From assembly GCF_900128975.1 (NCBI RefSeq), contig NZ_FQVC01000001.1, positions 456,479-520,478 of the forward strand: a stretch of DNA of 64,000 bases, written 5' to 3'. This DNA comes from Devosia limi DSM 17137. GTDB taxonomy: Bacteria; Pseudomonadota; Alphaproteobacteria; Rhizobiales; Devosiaceae. Shown in pieces: positions 45,525 through 53,306 of the stretch (its first letter is position 1; each line of letters starts with the position of its first letter). The notes under the pieces are model-generated. The model saw nothing but the letters and a program-made list of their open reading frames with translations, was not told the DNA's origin and searched no databases. The position numbers were made by a program, and so were the translations under genes.

Positions 45525-46586
45525 ATGGCCCATCCACACCGGTCCGCCGCCCGCAAGGGCGCGGCCAGAGCGGCTCGTCGGGAACGCCCCATTGCCAGGA
45601 TAGCGGCAGCGGGGGTTTTTTGTATCCTGAGCTATGCAGCCCTGACAGGCGGTGCTTTTGGCCCGGCATCCGAGCCCCTTGGTGACCTGGGCTTGCCGGG
45701 TATCAACCTGGTCGAAGCCAGCCTCTCCTATTCCGGGACTGACGCAATCATCACCGGCTCTGTCGGACATCTGTTCGATACTGCCAGCTTCAATGGCCCC
45801 AACCGTGCCGACAAGACCGACCGTGTGCGCCCGGCAGTCGATGCGCTGAGCATTGCCCGCAGCTTCGAGGAAGTGCGTACGCGCATGGCCTCGCTGCGCG
45901 CTCCAGCCGATCCAACCGATCTCGGCCAATCCCGTCCGGCCGATAGCGGTATTCCCACCCTGGCAGCAGCTGCTGCCGCCGAGGGGGAGGACATTCCGCG
46001 CATTTCTATTGCTGCGATCAACCCGGTCCTGGGGTCGGATGCGCTTGACGCAATTGCCGGGATCGCGCCTTCGGAGACGCCGCTACCGGTGCTGGCGTCC
46101 GACCAATTGGCCTATGCTCGCGCCAATGCACCGGTCACCGGCGGGATGGCGACCGGCCAGGCGATGCAGGTTTCCGACAAGGAATTGTGGTGTCTGGCGA
46201 CTGCGGTCTATTTCGAGGCCCGCGGCGAAAGCTATCGAGGCCAGGTGGCAGTGGCGCAGGTGGTGCTCAACCGGGTCAAGGATCGTCGCTATCCCAATAC
46301 CATTTGCGGCGTGGTGTTCCAGAACCAGGCCAAGCGCAATGCCTGCCAGTTCTCCTTTGCCTGCGATGGTATCCCCGAGACCATCAACGACCAGAAATCC
46401 TGGGCCCAGGCCGAGGAAATCGCCACCAAGTTCACCGATGGCGAGCTCTATCTGACCGAAGTCGCCGATGCGACCCACTACCACGCCACCTATGTCCGCC
46501 CGAAATGGGCGCCGCGCATGAACCGGGTTACCCAGATCGGGCTGCACGTTTTCTACAAGTTCAAGAACGGCTGGTCGTTCGGTTAG
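45525..46586 (+). CDS. SleB-type cell-wall hydrolase
   Basis: A 353-residue protein with a C-terminal cell-wall hydrolase domain (Hydrolase_2/SleB family, about 215-350). This domain contains LWCLATAVYFEARGESYRGQVAVAQVVLNRVKDRRYPNTICGVVFQ with the catalytic-type Glu in YFEARGE, then CQFSFACDG and TH YHATYVRP-like histidines near the end. It probably acts on peptidoglycan in the periplasm. The N-terminus has basic residues followed by a hydrophobic stretch (IAAAGVFCILSYAALTGGAFG, about 26-46), either a signal anchor or a signal peptide. A linker of about 160 residues precedes the domain. A CtrA-like box upstream suggests cell-cycle control. Confidence 0.88.
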   Translation: MAHPHRSAARKGAARAARRERPIARIAAAGVFCILSYAALTGGAFGPASEPLGDLGLPGINLVEASLSYSGTDAIITGSVGHLFDTASFNGPNRADKTDRVRPAVDALSIARSFEEVRTRMASLRAPADPTDLGQSRPADSGIPTLAAAAAAEGEDIPRISIAAINPVLGSDALDAIAGIAPSETPLPVLASDQLAYARANAPVTGGMATGQAMQVSDKELWCLATAVYFEARGESYRGQVAVAQVVLNRVKDRRYPNTICGVVFQNQAKRNACQFSFACDGIPETINDQKSWAQAEEIATKFTDGELYLTEVADATHYHATYVRPKWAPRMNRVTQIGLHVFYKFKNGWSFG

Positions 46587-46612
46587 CGGGCTGCAAGCCC
46601 GCCACTCACGGC

Positions 46613-46638
46613 GTCGTTCCCGCGCAAGCGGGAATGAC
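46613..46638. repeat. Family B half-unit
   Basis: GTCGTTCCCGCGCAAGCGGGAATGAC is a single-unit version of family B, forming one short palindrome. It lies in the 80-bp convergent gap between the SleB-type hydrolase and the downstream minus-strand gene. Confidence 0.75.
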
Positions 46639-46666
46639 CCTGTGGCTCTGGCAAGACCGCGCCCGC

Positions 46667-47179
46667 TCAGCAGCCGGCGAAATTGGCGGTGATGACGCAG
46701 GTGTCCCGGCCATTGCTGAGGATGCGGCTGGCGGCGGTTCGGACCTGCACGATGGAACCGGTGTTGATCAGCGGCAGGGCAACCCAGTTGCCGTGCGCGC
46801 CGATCATCGACAGCGCACCGCCAAAGGCGGAGGCGGGCGCTTCGGCGACCATGATGCCCGGATACCGCACATGGTTGGAAAACATCGCGTCGGTTGAATA
46901 GGTGCCGGTCGCGGTGGTGACCACGTCGATATAGGACACGCGTCCGAACTCGATCTTCTTGATGCGGCTGCGCGAGATTTCCTCGGTCGAAACCCAATCC
47001 TCGTGCTGGATGTCGTAATCGCGCCCGTCATGGCGCACGAGGCCCGCCACATCGATCCCCGGCGCCATTTCATCAGCGAAGGCCGCCAGCACGAAGCCAG
47101 GCCCGGTGGCCGCGAGCGCGGAGGCGCAGAGCGCGCCCAATGTCATGCCCATCAGCATATGACGACTTGGAAGGTTCAT
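46667..47179 (-). CDS. Exported protein of unknown function, candidate CtrA target
   Basis: A 170-residue protein with an N-terminal hydrophobic segment (MLMGMTLGALCASALAATGPGFVLAAFA) that is a signal peptide. I do not recognise the mature domain, which includes PGIDVAGLVRHDGRDYDIQHEDWVSTEEI and ends VITANFAGC. It may be beta-rich. The ribosome-binding site is a strong AGGAGG eight nt before the ATG, at 47188-47193. Upstream lie a perfect CtrA-like box and a one-mismatch box, so expression is probably tied to the cell cycle. It is convergent with the SleB-type hydrolase gene, which also has a CtrA-like box. Confidence 0.75.
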   Translation of the reverse strand: MNLPSRHMLMGMTLGALCASALAATGPGFVLAAFADEMAPGIDVAGLVRHDGRDYDIQHEDWVSTEEISRSRIKKIEFGRVSYIDVVTTATGTYSTDAMFSNHVRYPGIMVAEAPASAFGGALSMIGAHGNWVALPLINTGSIVQVRTAASRILSNGRDTCVITANFAGC

Positions 47180-47230
47180 TGCACTTGCCTCCTGCACTTG
47201 TCCCGAAATGACGCGCCTGGCTGTCCGATC

Positions 47231-47245
47231 TTAACGGTTTATCAA
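47231..47245 (+). promoter_or_regulatory. CtrA-like box, proximal
   Basis: TTAACGGTTTATCAA is TTAA-N7-TCAA, one mismatch from the CtrA consensus. It lies 52-66 bp upstream of the minus-strand secreted-protein gene, where a core promoter would be expected. Confidence 0.5.
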
Positions 47246-47270
47246 CCATGCCGTTAGCGGACGTGCAAAA

Positions 47271-47285
47271 TTAATCCCTGGTTAA
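47271..47285 (+). promoter_or_regulatory. Perfect CtrA box
   Basis: TTAATCCCTGGTTAA is an exact TTAA-N7-TTAA CtrA consensus site, followed by another GGTTAA. It lies 92-106 bp upstream of the secreted-protein gene at 46667-47179. In a genome of about 65 percent GC an exact match of eight AT bases is expected less than once per 64 kb window. Confidence 0.7.
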
Positions 47286-47339
47286 GGTTAATCGGCATGC
47301 AGTGGCCAGCGCGAGGCAATGGCCTGCTTTATCAATGGC

Positions 47340-47942
47340 TTAGGGGGTTATTGCCTCGAAGGCTTCGATGAAGCGATCATGGGCTTCACGCGTCGGCCAG
47401 GGGCGGATCAGGCGATCGAACGCTTCGACGTCGAAAGCGGGCAGGCTGGGGGCACCGAACAGGCGCCGTGCTTCGGTGTCCTCGAACCCGGCCAGATGCA
47501 CCGCCTCGAAGAACGCCGCTTCGCGGTCGGCCTTCTTGATCAGCTTGGTGATTGCAGCTGTCGGGATGGCGGGCAGGGAAAAGCGCAGGTGAATGGCGCC
47601 GAGCAGGCGGTTCTCTACATCCTTGTAATTGCCGCCCATCGCTGCCTTGAACGGCGAGATGATGTCGCCCATCACATATTCGGGGGCGTCGTGCAGCAGG
47701 GCCTGCAATTGCGCCTTGCCATCGACATCGCGATTATGGGCCCGGAACAGTTCGAGCACCAGGACGGAATGCTGGGCGACGGAAAATGGATAGTCTCCCA
47801 GCGTCTGGCCATTCCAGCGGGCGACGCGGGCGAGGCCATGGGCAATGTCGGACAGCTCCACATCAATGGGGGAGGGGTCCAGAATATCGAGCCTGCGTCC
47901 CGACAACATGCGTTGCCAGGCCCGGTCTTTGCCGCGTGCCAT
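47340..47942 (-). CDS. HD-domain phosphohydrolase (YfbR-like)
   Basis: A 200-residue metal-dependent hydrolase of the HD superfamily, related to YfbR 5-prime-deoxynucleotidases. Family segments are DYPFSVAQHSVLVLELFRAHN with a metal His, and LLHDAPEYVMGDIISPFKAAMG with the HD pair. The substrate is probably a nucleotide, but this is inferred from the family. The ATG giving MARGKDRAWQRML was chosen over an upstream TTG. It follows the ygfZ-like gene on the same strand with a 35-bp gap and lies downstream of it, so both may be in one transcript. Confidence 0.85.
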   Translation of the reverse strand: MARGKDRAWQRMLSGRRLDILDPSPIDVELSDIAHGLARVARWNGQTLGDYPFSVAQHSVLVLELFRAHNRDVDGKAQLQALLHDAPEYVMGDIISPFKAAMGGNYKDVENRLLGAIHLRFSLPAIPTAAITKLIKKADREAAFFEAVHLAGFEDTEARRLFGAPSLPAFDVEAFDRLIRPWPTREAHDRFIEAFEAITP

Positions 47943-47977
47943 CGTGCCCAATTCGCTCCGAGAAAGTGGCCTGAACG

Positions 47978-48805
47978 CTACTCATCTCCGCCCGATTCGC
48001 CAAACGCGTAGGTGGCCCAGGCGGGAAGAGAAAGGCTTGCCTCGCTCCCAGCAATGGTGCCGGTGCCATCGGCGGGGAATCGGTCGAGGCGGACAATGCC
48101 CACGGCGCTGCCATCGACCACGCGGCCAATCGTGCCGCTGTCTCGACCATTGGCGAGGATGGCAGTGCCGGTTGGAGCCATGATGCCGGTAACGACCACA
48201 GGACGCCGGCGGGCGGTGCCGCGATGCTTCATGCGCGACACCACTTCCTGGCCGACATAGCAGCCTTTGACGAAGTCGATGCCGTCGAGCATGTCCATGC
48301 CGATATCATGGGCGAAGGTCGTATCGGCCGCAAAATCCTGGCCCAATTGGGCAATGCCTGCGGCAATGCGGATGCGGGCATATTCGGTATCGTCCTGCAC
48401 CCAGCTGCTCGTTTCCTCCAGCGGCGCGATGACACGCCAGCCGAGATCGACGGGGCCGATGCGGTCGCCATGAATGAGGCCGGCATTGGGCTTCTCGCGT
48501 GACCAACCAACGCGATGGGTTGCGCGCAAATCGTCGATCATCACGCTGGCGCGCAGGCGATACATGCGCATGCGCCTATAGAAGTCGTCGGCGACGCTTT
48601 CATGCACGTCGAGCCAGACGGCATCATCAGCCCAGCCGGCCAGACCTTCGGCGAGGATCTTGCCCTGGGGCGACAGCAGCGCCCACCAGGCAGCCATCTC
48701 GCCGCTATTGGGGATGGGACCGGTGACGACATCATTGAGCAGTTTATGGGCCTCTGGGCCGGAAAACCTGAACACGACACGGTCGGCACGCAGGTGGATG
48801 CTCAT
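47978..48805 (-). CDS. YgfZ/GcvT-domain folate-binding protein
   Basis: A 275-residue YgfZ-family protein, a folate-binding factor needed for maturing some Fe-S proteins and tRNA modification. The signature KGCYVGQEVVSR (K180, C182, E187) is present, with the usual N-terminal LLNDVVTGPIPNSGEM-like segment. It resembles the aminomethyltransferase T-protein but lacks its catalytic features. It diverges from the dihydroorotase gene (84-bp gap), an arrangement I recall in rhizobia. The start MSIHLRADRVVFRF is well supported by homologous length. Confidence 0.88.
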   Translation of the reverse strand: MSIHLRADRVVFRFSGPEAHKLLNDVVTGPIPNSGEMAAWWALLSPQGKILAEGLAGWADDAVWLDVHESVADDFYRRMRMYRLRASVMIDDLRATHRVGWSREKPNAGLIHGDRIGPVDLGWRVIAPLEETSSWVQDDTEYARIRIAAGIAQLGQDFAADTTFAHDIGMDMLDGIDFVKGCYVGQEVVSRMKHRGTARRRPVVVTGIMAPTGTAILANGRDSGTIGRVVDGSAVGIVRLDRFPADGTGTIAGSEASLSLPAWATYAFGESGGDE

Positions 48806-48889
48806 TGTTGACTGGTCCCAAGTTCACTTGCTTTGCGCGCATGCCATCCGCTAAACCGGCCGGAGTTAACCAGCGGATGGACCAGAGAC

Positions 48890-50218
48890 ATGGCGCACTA
48901 CGAGGTGATTTTCAAGAACGGCACGCTGGTCAACCATGACGGCGAAGGGCTGAGCGATGTCGGCATCAGCCAGGGCCGGATCGTGGCGCTGGGCAACCTT
49001 GCCGGCGACACGGCCGACGAGGTTGTCGATTGCAAGGGCCTGCACATCCTGCCAGGCGTCATCGACACCCAGGTGCATTTCCGCGAACCCGGCCTGACGC
49101 ACAAGGAAGACCTGGAATCGGGGTCGCTGTCGGCGGTGATGGGCGGTGTGACCGGCGTTTTTGAAATGCCCAACACCAATCCGCTGACCACCAGCCGCGA
49201 GACCTTCGAGGCCAAGATCGCTGCCGGCACCAATCGCATGCATTGCGATTTCGCCTTCTATATCGGCGGCACCCACGAGAATGTCGGCGAATTGGCCGAA
49301 CTGGAAAAACTGCCCGGTTGCGCCGGCATCAAGGTATTCATGGGCTCCTCCACTGGTTCGCTGCTGGTGCAGGACGATGCCGGGGTCGAGGCCATTCTGC
49401 GCGCGATCTCGCGGCGCGCTGCCTTCCATTCGGAAGACGAATACATGCTTGAGGAGCGCAAGCATCTGCGCGTGCCCGGCGATCCGTCGAGCCACCCGAT
49501 CTGGCGCTCGCCCGAAGTGGCGCTGAACTGCACCAAGCGCCTCGTCGGCCTCGCCCACAAGACCGGCAAGCGCATCCACGTGCTGCACATTTCGACCGGC
49601 GAAGAGATTGCCTATCTGGCCGATCATAAGGACGTGGCGTCAGTCGAGGTGACCCCGCACCATCTGACGCTGGACGAGACCGCCTATAGCCGCCTCGGCA
49701 CCTATGCGCAGATGAACCCGCCCGTGCGCGACGCCAGGCATCGCGAAGCCATCTGGGGCGGTGTTGCCAATGGCGTGGCCGATATCCTGGGCTCCGACCA
49801 TGCGCCCCATACGCGGGAGGAAAAGGACCATGCCTATCCCGCGTCCCATTCCGGCATGACCGGGGTGCAGACGCTGGTGCCGACCATGCTCGACCATGTC
49901 AATGCCGGCAAGCTGAGCCTGCAGCGCTTCGTCGACATGACCAGCGCCGGGCCGAACCGCCTATTCGGCATTGCCAATAAGGGCCGGGTTGCGGTGGGCT
50001 ATGATGCCGACCTGACCATTGTCGATATGCAGCGCCGCGAGACGATCACCAATGACTGGGTCAAGAGCCGCGCTGGCTGGACGCCCTATGATGGCGTGAC
50101 GGTCACTGGCTGGCCGGTGGGCACCATTGTGCGCGGCAAGACGGTGATGTGGCAGGGCGAACTGGTGACGCCGTCGACAGGGCAGGCGATGCGGTTCCTG
50201 GAAGCGCTGCCGGTCTAA
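48890..50218 (+). CDS. pyrC: Dihydroorotase-family amidohydrolase (pyrC-type)
   Basis: A 442-residue cyclic amidohydrolase of the type-I dihydroorotase group. This group closes carbamoyl-aspartate to dihydroorotate in pyrimidine synthesis. Visible segments are GVIDTQVHFREPGLTHKEDLESGS, FEMPNTNPLTT, IKVFMGSSTG (possible carboxylated Lys), HSEDEYML, HVLHIST, and GSDHAPH with the metal Asp. The first metal His of the usual H-x-H motif is replaced by Gln (Q61, with H63 present). I recall that rhizobial homologues share this change. The ATG giving MAHYEVIFKNGTL was chosen. It is divergent from the ygfZ-like gene. The substitution leaves activity open to question, although annotation in relatives is dihydroorotase. 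Confidence 0.85.
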   Translation: MAHYEVIFKNGTLVNHDGEGLSDVGISQGRIVALGNLAGDTADEVVDCKGLHILPGVIDTQVHFREPGLTHKEDLESGSLSAVMGGVTGVFEMPNTNPLTTSRETFEAKIAAGTNRMHCDFAFYIGGTHENVGELAELEKLPGCAGIKVFMGSSTGSLLVQDDAGVEAILRAISRRAAFHSEDEYMLEERKHLRVPGDPSSHPIWRSPEVALNCTKRLVGLAHKTGKRIHVLHISTGEEIAYLADHKDVASVEVTPHHLTLDETAYSRLGTYAQMNPPVRDARHREAIWGGVANGVADILGSDHAPHTREEKDHAYPASHSGMTGVQTLVPTMLDHVNAGKLSLQRFVDMTSAGPNRLFGIANKGRVAVGYDADLTIVDMQRRETITNDWVKSRAGWTPYDGVTVTGWPVGTIVRGKTVMWQGELVTPSTGQAMRFLEALPV

Positions 50219-50243
50219 GGCGCGCTGTTCAGAGCTGCATTTA

Positions 50244-50332
50244 GTCCCCGGACCTGATCCGGGGACCACGCGCCACCCCGCCGTGCTGAGAGTGGCCCAC
50301 GGATCACGTCCGGGGGCAGCGCGGCGGGTGGG
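50244..50332. repeat. Inverted repeat, family D, copy 2
   Basis: GTCCCCGG and CCGGGGAC form a stem with an ACCTGAT spacer, followed by CCCACGGATCACGTCCGGGGGCAGCGCGG. The last part matches the D-type GGGCAGCGCGG tail also seen at 29944 and 52584. Confidence 0.75.
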
Positions 50333-50365
50333 GATCGATTGGGGACATGCGAAAAAGCGCGGGCT

Positions 50366-50439
50366 GTCATCCCGGCGGAAGCCGGGATCCAGTTTAGGAC
50401 GGCCAAAGAAAACTGGATTCCGGCCTTCGCCGGAATGAT
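50366..50439. repeat. Dispersed inverted repeat, family A, copy 4
   Basis: The left arm GTCATCCCGGCGGAAGCCGG and the right arm CCGGCCTTCGCCGGAATGAT form an imperfect inverted repeat, with inner ATCCAGTTT and AAACTGGAT. It is shorter than copy 3 and lies in the same convergent gap as the family D element. Confidence 0.85.
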
Positions 50440-50493
50440 GTCGTGGGTGGGATGAATTGGTGGCCGGTGACGGCAACTCGATCTGAAGGCCGC

Positions 50494-50772
50494 CTACTGC
50501 AGAACCCGATCCAGATTGTATTCTCCGGTGCGGATGCGGTCGGGCAGGAGCGCAACCAGTTCGGCGGTGACGTCGTCGCCATGCACCTTGACGAAGGTGG
50601 CCAGCGCGGCGAACAGCGACGCATGCGCCAGGGCGACGGTTTCGACGCCGTCTTCTTCGGCGGTATTCCAGGCTTCGGCCAGATATTCGAGCGCGAGCTG
50701 GCGTTCGCCGTGCTCCCCATCGAGGGCGCCGGTTGACTCTGGGATTGGAAAGAGCGGTTTGCTGATCGTCAT
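50494..50772 (-). CDS. Small hypothetical soluble protein
   Basis: A 92-residue protein I do not recognise. It is largely helical: ALEYLAEAWNTAEEDGVETVALAHASLFAALATFVKVHGDDVTAELVALLPDRI. No membrane segment or cysteine cluster is present. The ATG giving MTISKPLFPIPES was chosen; an upstream frame adds 14 codons. It lies at the end of the minus-strand group with the TIGR02301 and NUDIX genes. Confidence 0.65.
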   Translation of the reverse strand: MTISKPLFPIPESTGALDGEHGERQLALEYLAEAWNTAEEDGVETVALAHASLFAALATFVKVHGDDVTAELVALLPDRIRTGEYNLDRVLQ

Positions 50773-50848
50773 GCTGCTGGGGTAGCACGGCGATTTCCGC
50801 CTCGCGCGCATCATTTGCCCCGACGGTTAATTCCGGAGCGGAGCGCTC

Positions 50849-51220
50849 CTATTCGGCGAAACGCGTGTGAATGTCGCGGGCCGTGTGTTCGGCTTCGACA
50901 AGTAGCCGGGTGAGGGCCTCGCGGGCGGCTGGGGTGCAGGCGCGGTGGAAGCGGGCAAAGGCGGTGTAGCCGCTGTTGAAGGCCCCGGCGAGGCGCTGGC
51001 GGCGGTCTTCATCGGGATCATCCAGCGCGATCAGCTCGGCCATCTGCGCCCGCCAGTCCTCATTGCCGGCATGGCACAATGGCTGCAGGAAATAGAGGCT
51101 ACCCATGATCTCGGCCAAGCGCTCCATCTGCCGCTGATAGGGTGGATCGATAGCGACAGCGGGCGTCGCCGCGACGAGCGCGAACAGCAGGGCGATGGTA
51201 GCTTGGCGGAAACGCATCAT
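50849..51220 (-). CDS. TIGR02301-family exported protein
   Basis: A 123-residue exported protein of the alphaproteobacterial TIGR02301 family, function unknown. The signal peptide is MMRFRQATIALLFALVAATPAVA. The mature part contains LAEIMGSLYFLQPLCHAGNEDWRAQMAELIALDDPDEDRRQRLAGAFNSGYTAF with an internal Cys, and FHRACTPAAREALTRLLVEAE. It starts with two adjacent ATGs; either is possible. It is a separate gene 43 bp downstream of the NUDIX gene on the same strand, a pairing I recall in rhizobia. Confidence 0.85.
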   Translation of the reverse strand: MMRFRQATIALLFALVAATPAVAIDPPYQRQMERLAEIMGSLYFLQPLCHAGNEDWRAQMAELIALDDPDEDRRQRLAGAFNSGYTAFARFHRACTPAAREALTRLLVEAEHTARDIHTRFAE

Positions 51221-51263
51221 TGGTTCCAGTAGTTCTCGACTGGCAGTGGTCAGGTCCTGCTTA

Positions 51264-51665
51264 TCAGCTTCGCTCGAACAGTGCGAAGGCCCTTCCCAGC
51301 ACATCATCAAGACGTGAGGTGGTGCGCAAGCCGCCCATCGCATCGGGCGCGATCCATTGATACGCGGCGATCTCGTCGGAGGGCACGATCTCGCCCTCAA
51401 AGCCCTCTGTGGCGAACACAGCGAGCTTGAACGCCTGATCCTGACCAAGCGCCTGGGTCAGCACATGACGCAGCGCGAAGACGGTCAACCCCAGCTCTTC
51501 CCGGATTTCGCGTGCGGCGCATTCCTCGATGGTCTCGCCGGGTTCCAGCCGCCCGCCCGGCAGGGTCCACAAATGCTGGTAGGGCGCATAGGCGCGTTTG
51601 ATCAGCAGCGTCTTGCCCTTGTGGATAAGGGCAACGCTGGCGCCATTGGCATTGATGGTCATCAT
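51264..51665 (-). CDS. NUDIX hydrolase
   Basis: A 133-residue NUDIX pyrophosphohydrolase. The signature GGRLEPGETIEECAAREIREELGL matches the G-x5-E-x7-R-E-U-x-E-E-x-G-U consensus exactly. The substrate cannot be set; candidates are modified nucleotides or NDP-sugars. It starts close to the divergent SRAP-domain gene (64-bp gap), so the two may share a promoter region. It precedes the TIGR02301 gene on the same strand. Confidence 0.9.
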   Translation of the reverse strand: MMTINANGASVALIHKGKTLLIKRAYAPYQHLWTLPGGRLEPGETIEECAAREIREELGLTVFALRHVLTQALGQDQAFKLAVFATEGFEGEIVPSDEIAAYQWIAPDAMGGLRTTSRLDDVLGRAFALFERS

Positions 51666-51729
51666 GGCTCCATTTGCGATTCGACACGCGCGAGACTACC
51701 TGTAACTGCAGGCGAAGGAGACATCGAAC

Positions 51730-52467
51730 ATGTGCGGACGCTACGCGGCAACGCTGCCGCCCGAACAGATGGTAGAATTGTTCAAGCTGCTGAACTCGGT
51801 GGCCATGGTGCCGCGCTACAATATCGCGCCCACCCAGCCGGTCGCCGCTATCTGGGAAGAGTCCGGCCGGCGCGAGGCGCATTTCGCCCGCTGGGGGCTG
51901 GTGCCGCGCTGGGTCAAGGATCCGCGCGAATTCCCGCTGCTGATCAATGCCCGCGTCGAGACCATGGACGAGAAACCCGCCTTCCGTGACGCGCTCAAGC
52001 ATGGCCGCTGCATCATCCCGGCCAATGGCTATTACGAATGGCACACCGGGCCCGACAAGAAGAAGCAGCCCTATTACATCACCCTGCAGGATGATCGGCC
52101 GATGGCACTGGCCGGGCTCTATGCCACCTGGGTCGGGCCGGAGGGCGAAGAGATCGACAGCGTTGCTACCATCACCGTTCCAGCCAATCCGCAGCTATCG
52201 GTGGTGCATGACCGCATGCCGGCAATTCTTGAGGGCGACGCCATCGAGCAATGGCTGGATGTGCGTGGGGTGACGGCCAAGGCCGCCCACCAGCTGGCAC
52301 TGCCGCTGGCCGATGGGGTGGTGAAGTTCCATCCGGTATCGACGCGGGTCAATTCTGCGCGGGATGATGATCCCGGGCTGATCGCGCCGTTGACGCTGGA
52401 GAAGCCGGAGCCAGCAGTGGCGCGGCCCAAACGGGTTGCCGGGGGCGGGCAGCTGGATTTGTTCTAG
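51730..52467 (+). CDS. SRAP-domain DNA-protein crosslink sensor (YedK/HMCES)
   Basis: A 245-residue SRAP protein that forms a covalent link to abasic sites in single-stranded DNA. The catalytic Cys2 (MCGRYAA), NARVETMDEKPAF with the Glu, and the VHDRMPAIL His segment are all present. The internal RCIIPANGYYEW segment is typical. Family members protect abasic sites in replicating DNA. The promoter region has no clear LexA box. The C-terminal 25 residues (EKPEPAVARPKRVAGGGQLDLF) are a hydrophilic tail. It is divergent from the NUDIX gene and convergent with the hemerythrin gene. Confidence 0.93.
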   Translation: MCGRYAATLPPEQMVELFKLLNSVAMVPRYNIAPTQPVAAIWEESGRREAHFARWGLVPRWVKDPREFPLLINARVETMDEKPAFRDALKHGRCIIPANGYYEWHTGPDKKKQPYYITLQDDRPMALAGLYATWVGPEGEEIDSVATITVPANPQLSVVHDRMPAILEGDAIEQWLDVRGVTAKAAHQLALPLADGVVKFHPVSTRVNSARDDDPGLIAPLTLEKPEPAVARPKRVAGGGQLDLF

Positions 52468-52504
52468 GGTTTTGGGGCGGAGCGTGTGTCGCCTTCGTCT
52501 ATCC

Positions 52505-52608
52505 TCCCCACCGCACTGCCCACGGGCGTGACCCGTGGGTCATTCGCCGCTTGTGCCGTATTGAGAGGGACCCCCGGGTCAAGCCCGGGGGCAGCGCGGT
52601 GGGTGGGG
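52505..52608. repeat. Inverted repeat, family D, copy 3
   Basis: The outer arms CCCCACCGCACTGCCC and GGGCAGCGCGGTGGG form an imperfect inverted repeat enclosing two hairpins: CCCACGGG/CCCGTGGG and CCCCCGGG/CCCGGGGG. It occupies most of the convergent gap between the SRAP and hemerythrin genes. Confidence 0.85.
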
Positions 52609-52662
52609 CGAGTAGGGTAAGTGCCGCGAAGGTTGTGCTTGGAGCTAGCTCCGCACCGCAGC

Positions 52663-53220
52663 CTACATGATATCGAAGTACCCCAGTGCATCGCCCATGG
52701 CCTCTTCCTCGTAGCCGAGGTGGGAGAGCAGCACGCCTTCGAGCGCTTCGTAGACCGTGCGGGCGTCGGCGAAATTACTGGGGCCGGGCTCGCGAGCCAG
52801 GGCATTGAGCGCATCGACCAGCCGCACCAGCAATTCGTGTACGACGACATGCTCGGCCTGCAGCCGCTCGGCAATCTTGCGGAAGGCCTCGCCCTGCTGC
52901 GCCAGAACCGGGAACAGGTGATGATCCTCGATCGAGTGGTGGGTGTTGACCACCTGGCAATACTGGCCGCAGAGGTTTCCGAAACGACGGTAATTGGCGA
53001 TCATCGCCAGGTCACCGGTTTCGGCGGCAACGTCGGCAGGCGTGACCGTGCCGGCATTGGCGCGTTCGATCAGCGCGCCCAATGTCTGCATATTGTGGCG
53101 CAGGTGGTCGTGGATCTGCTTGAGGTGCAGGCCGGGCGCGCGCTGTGCCTCGGTCAGCCCCTCCAGCTTCTGCGGGGGTGGGCGTGTGGCATCGTCGAGA
53201 AAGCCAATGTCGAGCAGCAT
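52663..53220 (-). CDS. Hemerythrin-domain protein
   Basis: A 185-residue helical protein of the hemerythrin HHE type with a likely di-iron site that binds oxygen or reactive species. Metal-ligand His/Glu segments are KQIHDHLRHNMQTLGALI, VVNTHHSIEDHHLFPVLAQQ and AEHVVVHELLVRLVDALNAL. No regulator or output domain is attached. The first ATG after a TTG start gives MLLDIGFLDDATRP. It is on the same strand as the FAD-linked oxidase gene, downstream of it, 86 bp apart. Confidence 0.86.
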   Translation of the reverse strand: MLLDIGFLDDATRPPPQKLEGLTEAQRAPGLHLKQIHDHLRHNMQTLGALIERANAGTVTPADVAAETGDLAMIANYRRFGNLCGQYCQVVNTHHSIEDHHLFPVLAQQGEAFRKIAERLQAEHVVVHELLVRLVDALNALAREPGPSNFADARTVYEALEGVLLSHLGYEEEAMGDALGYFDIM

Positions 53221-53306
53221 GAGCAAACCTGGTGCTGGAATGGATGTTTGATCCCGAAATGGGGCCAGACGTCCATGCGATCAAGTAGGCACATATAGGT
53301 GCGCGC

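Larger units (their letters stand above)
50219..50493. other. Gene-free convergent gap of repeats
   Basis: This 275-bp stretch between the dihydroorotase and the small minus-strand gene holds a family D element (50244-50332) and a family A element (50366-50439). I see no gene in it. Confidence 0.8.
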
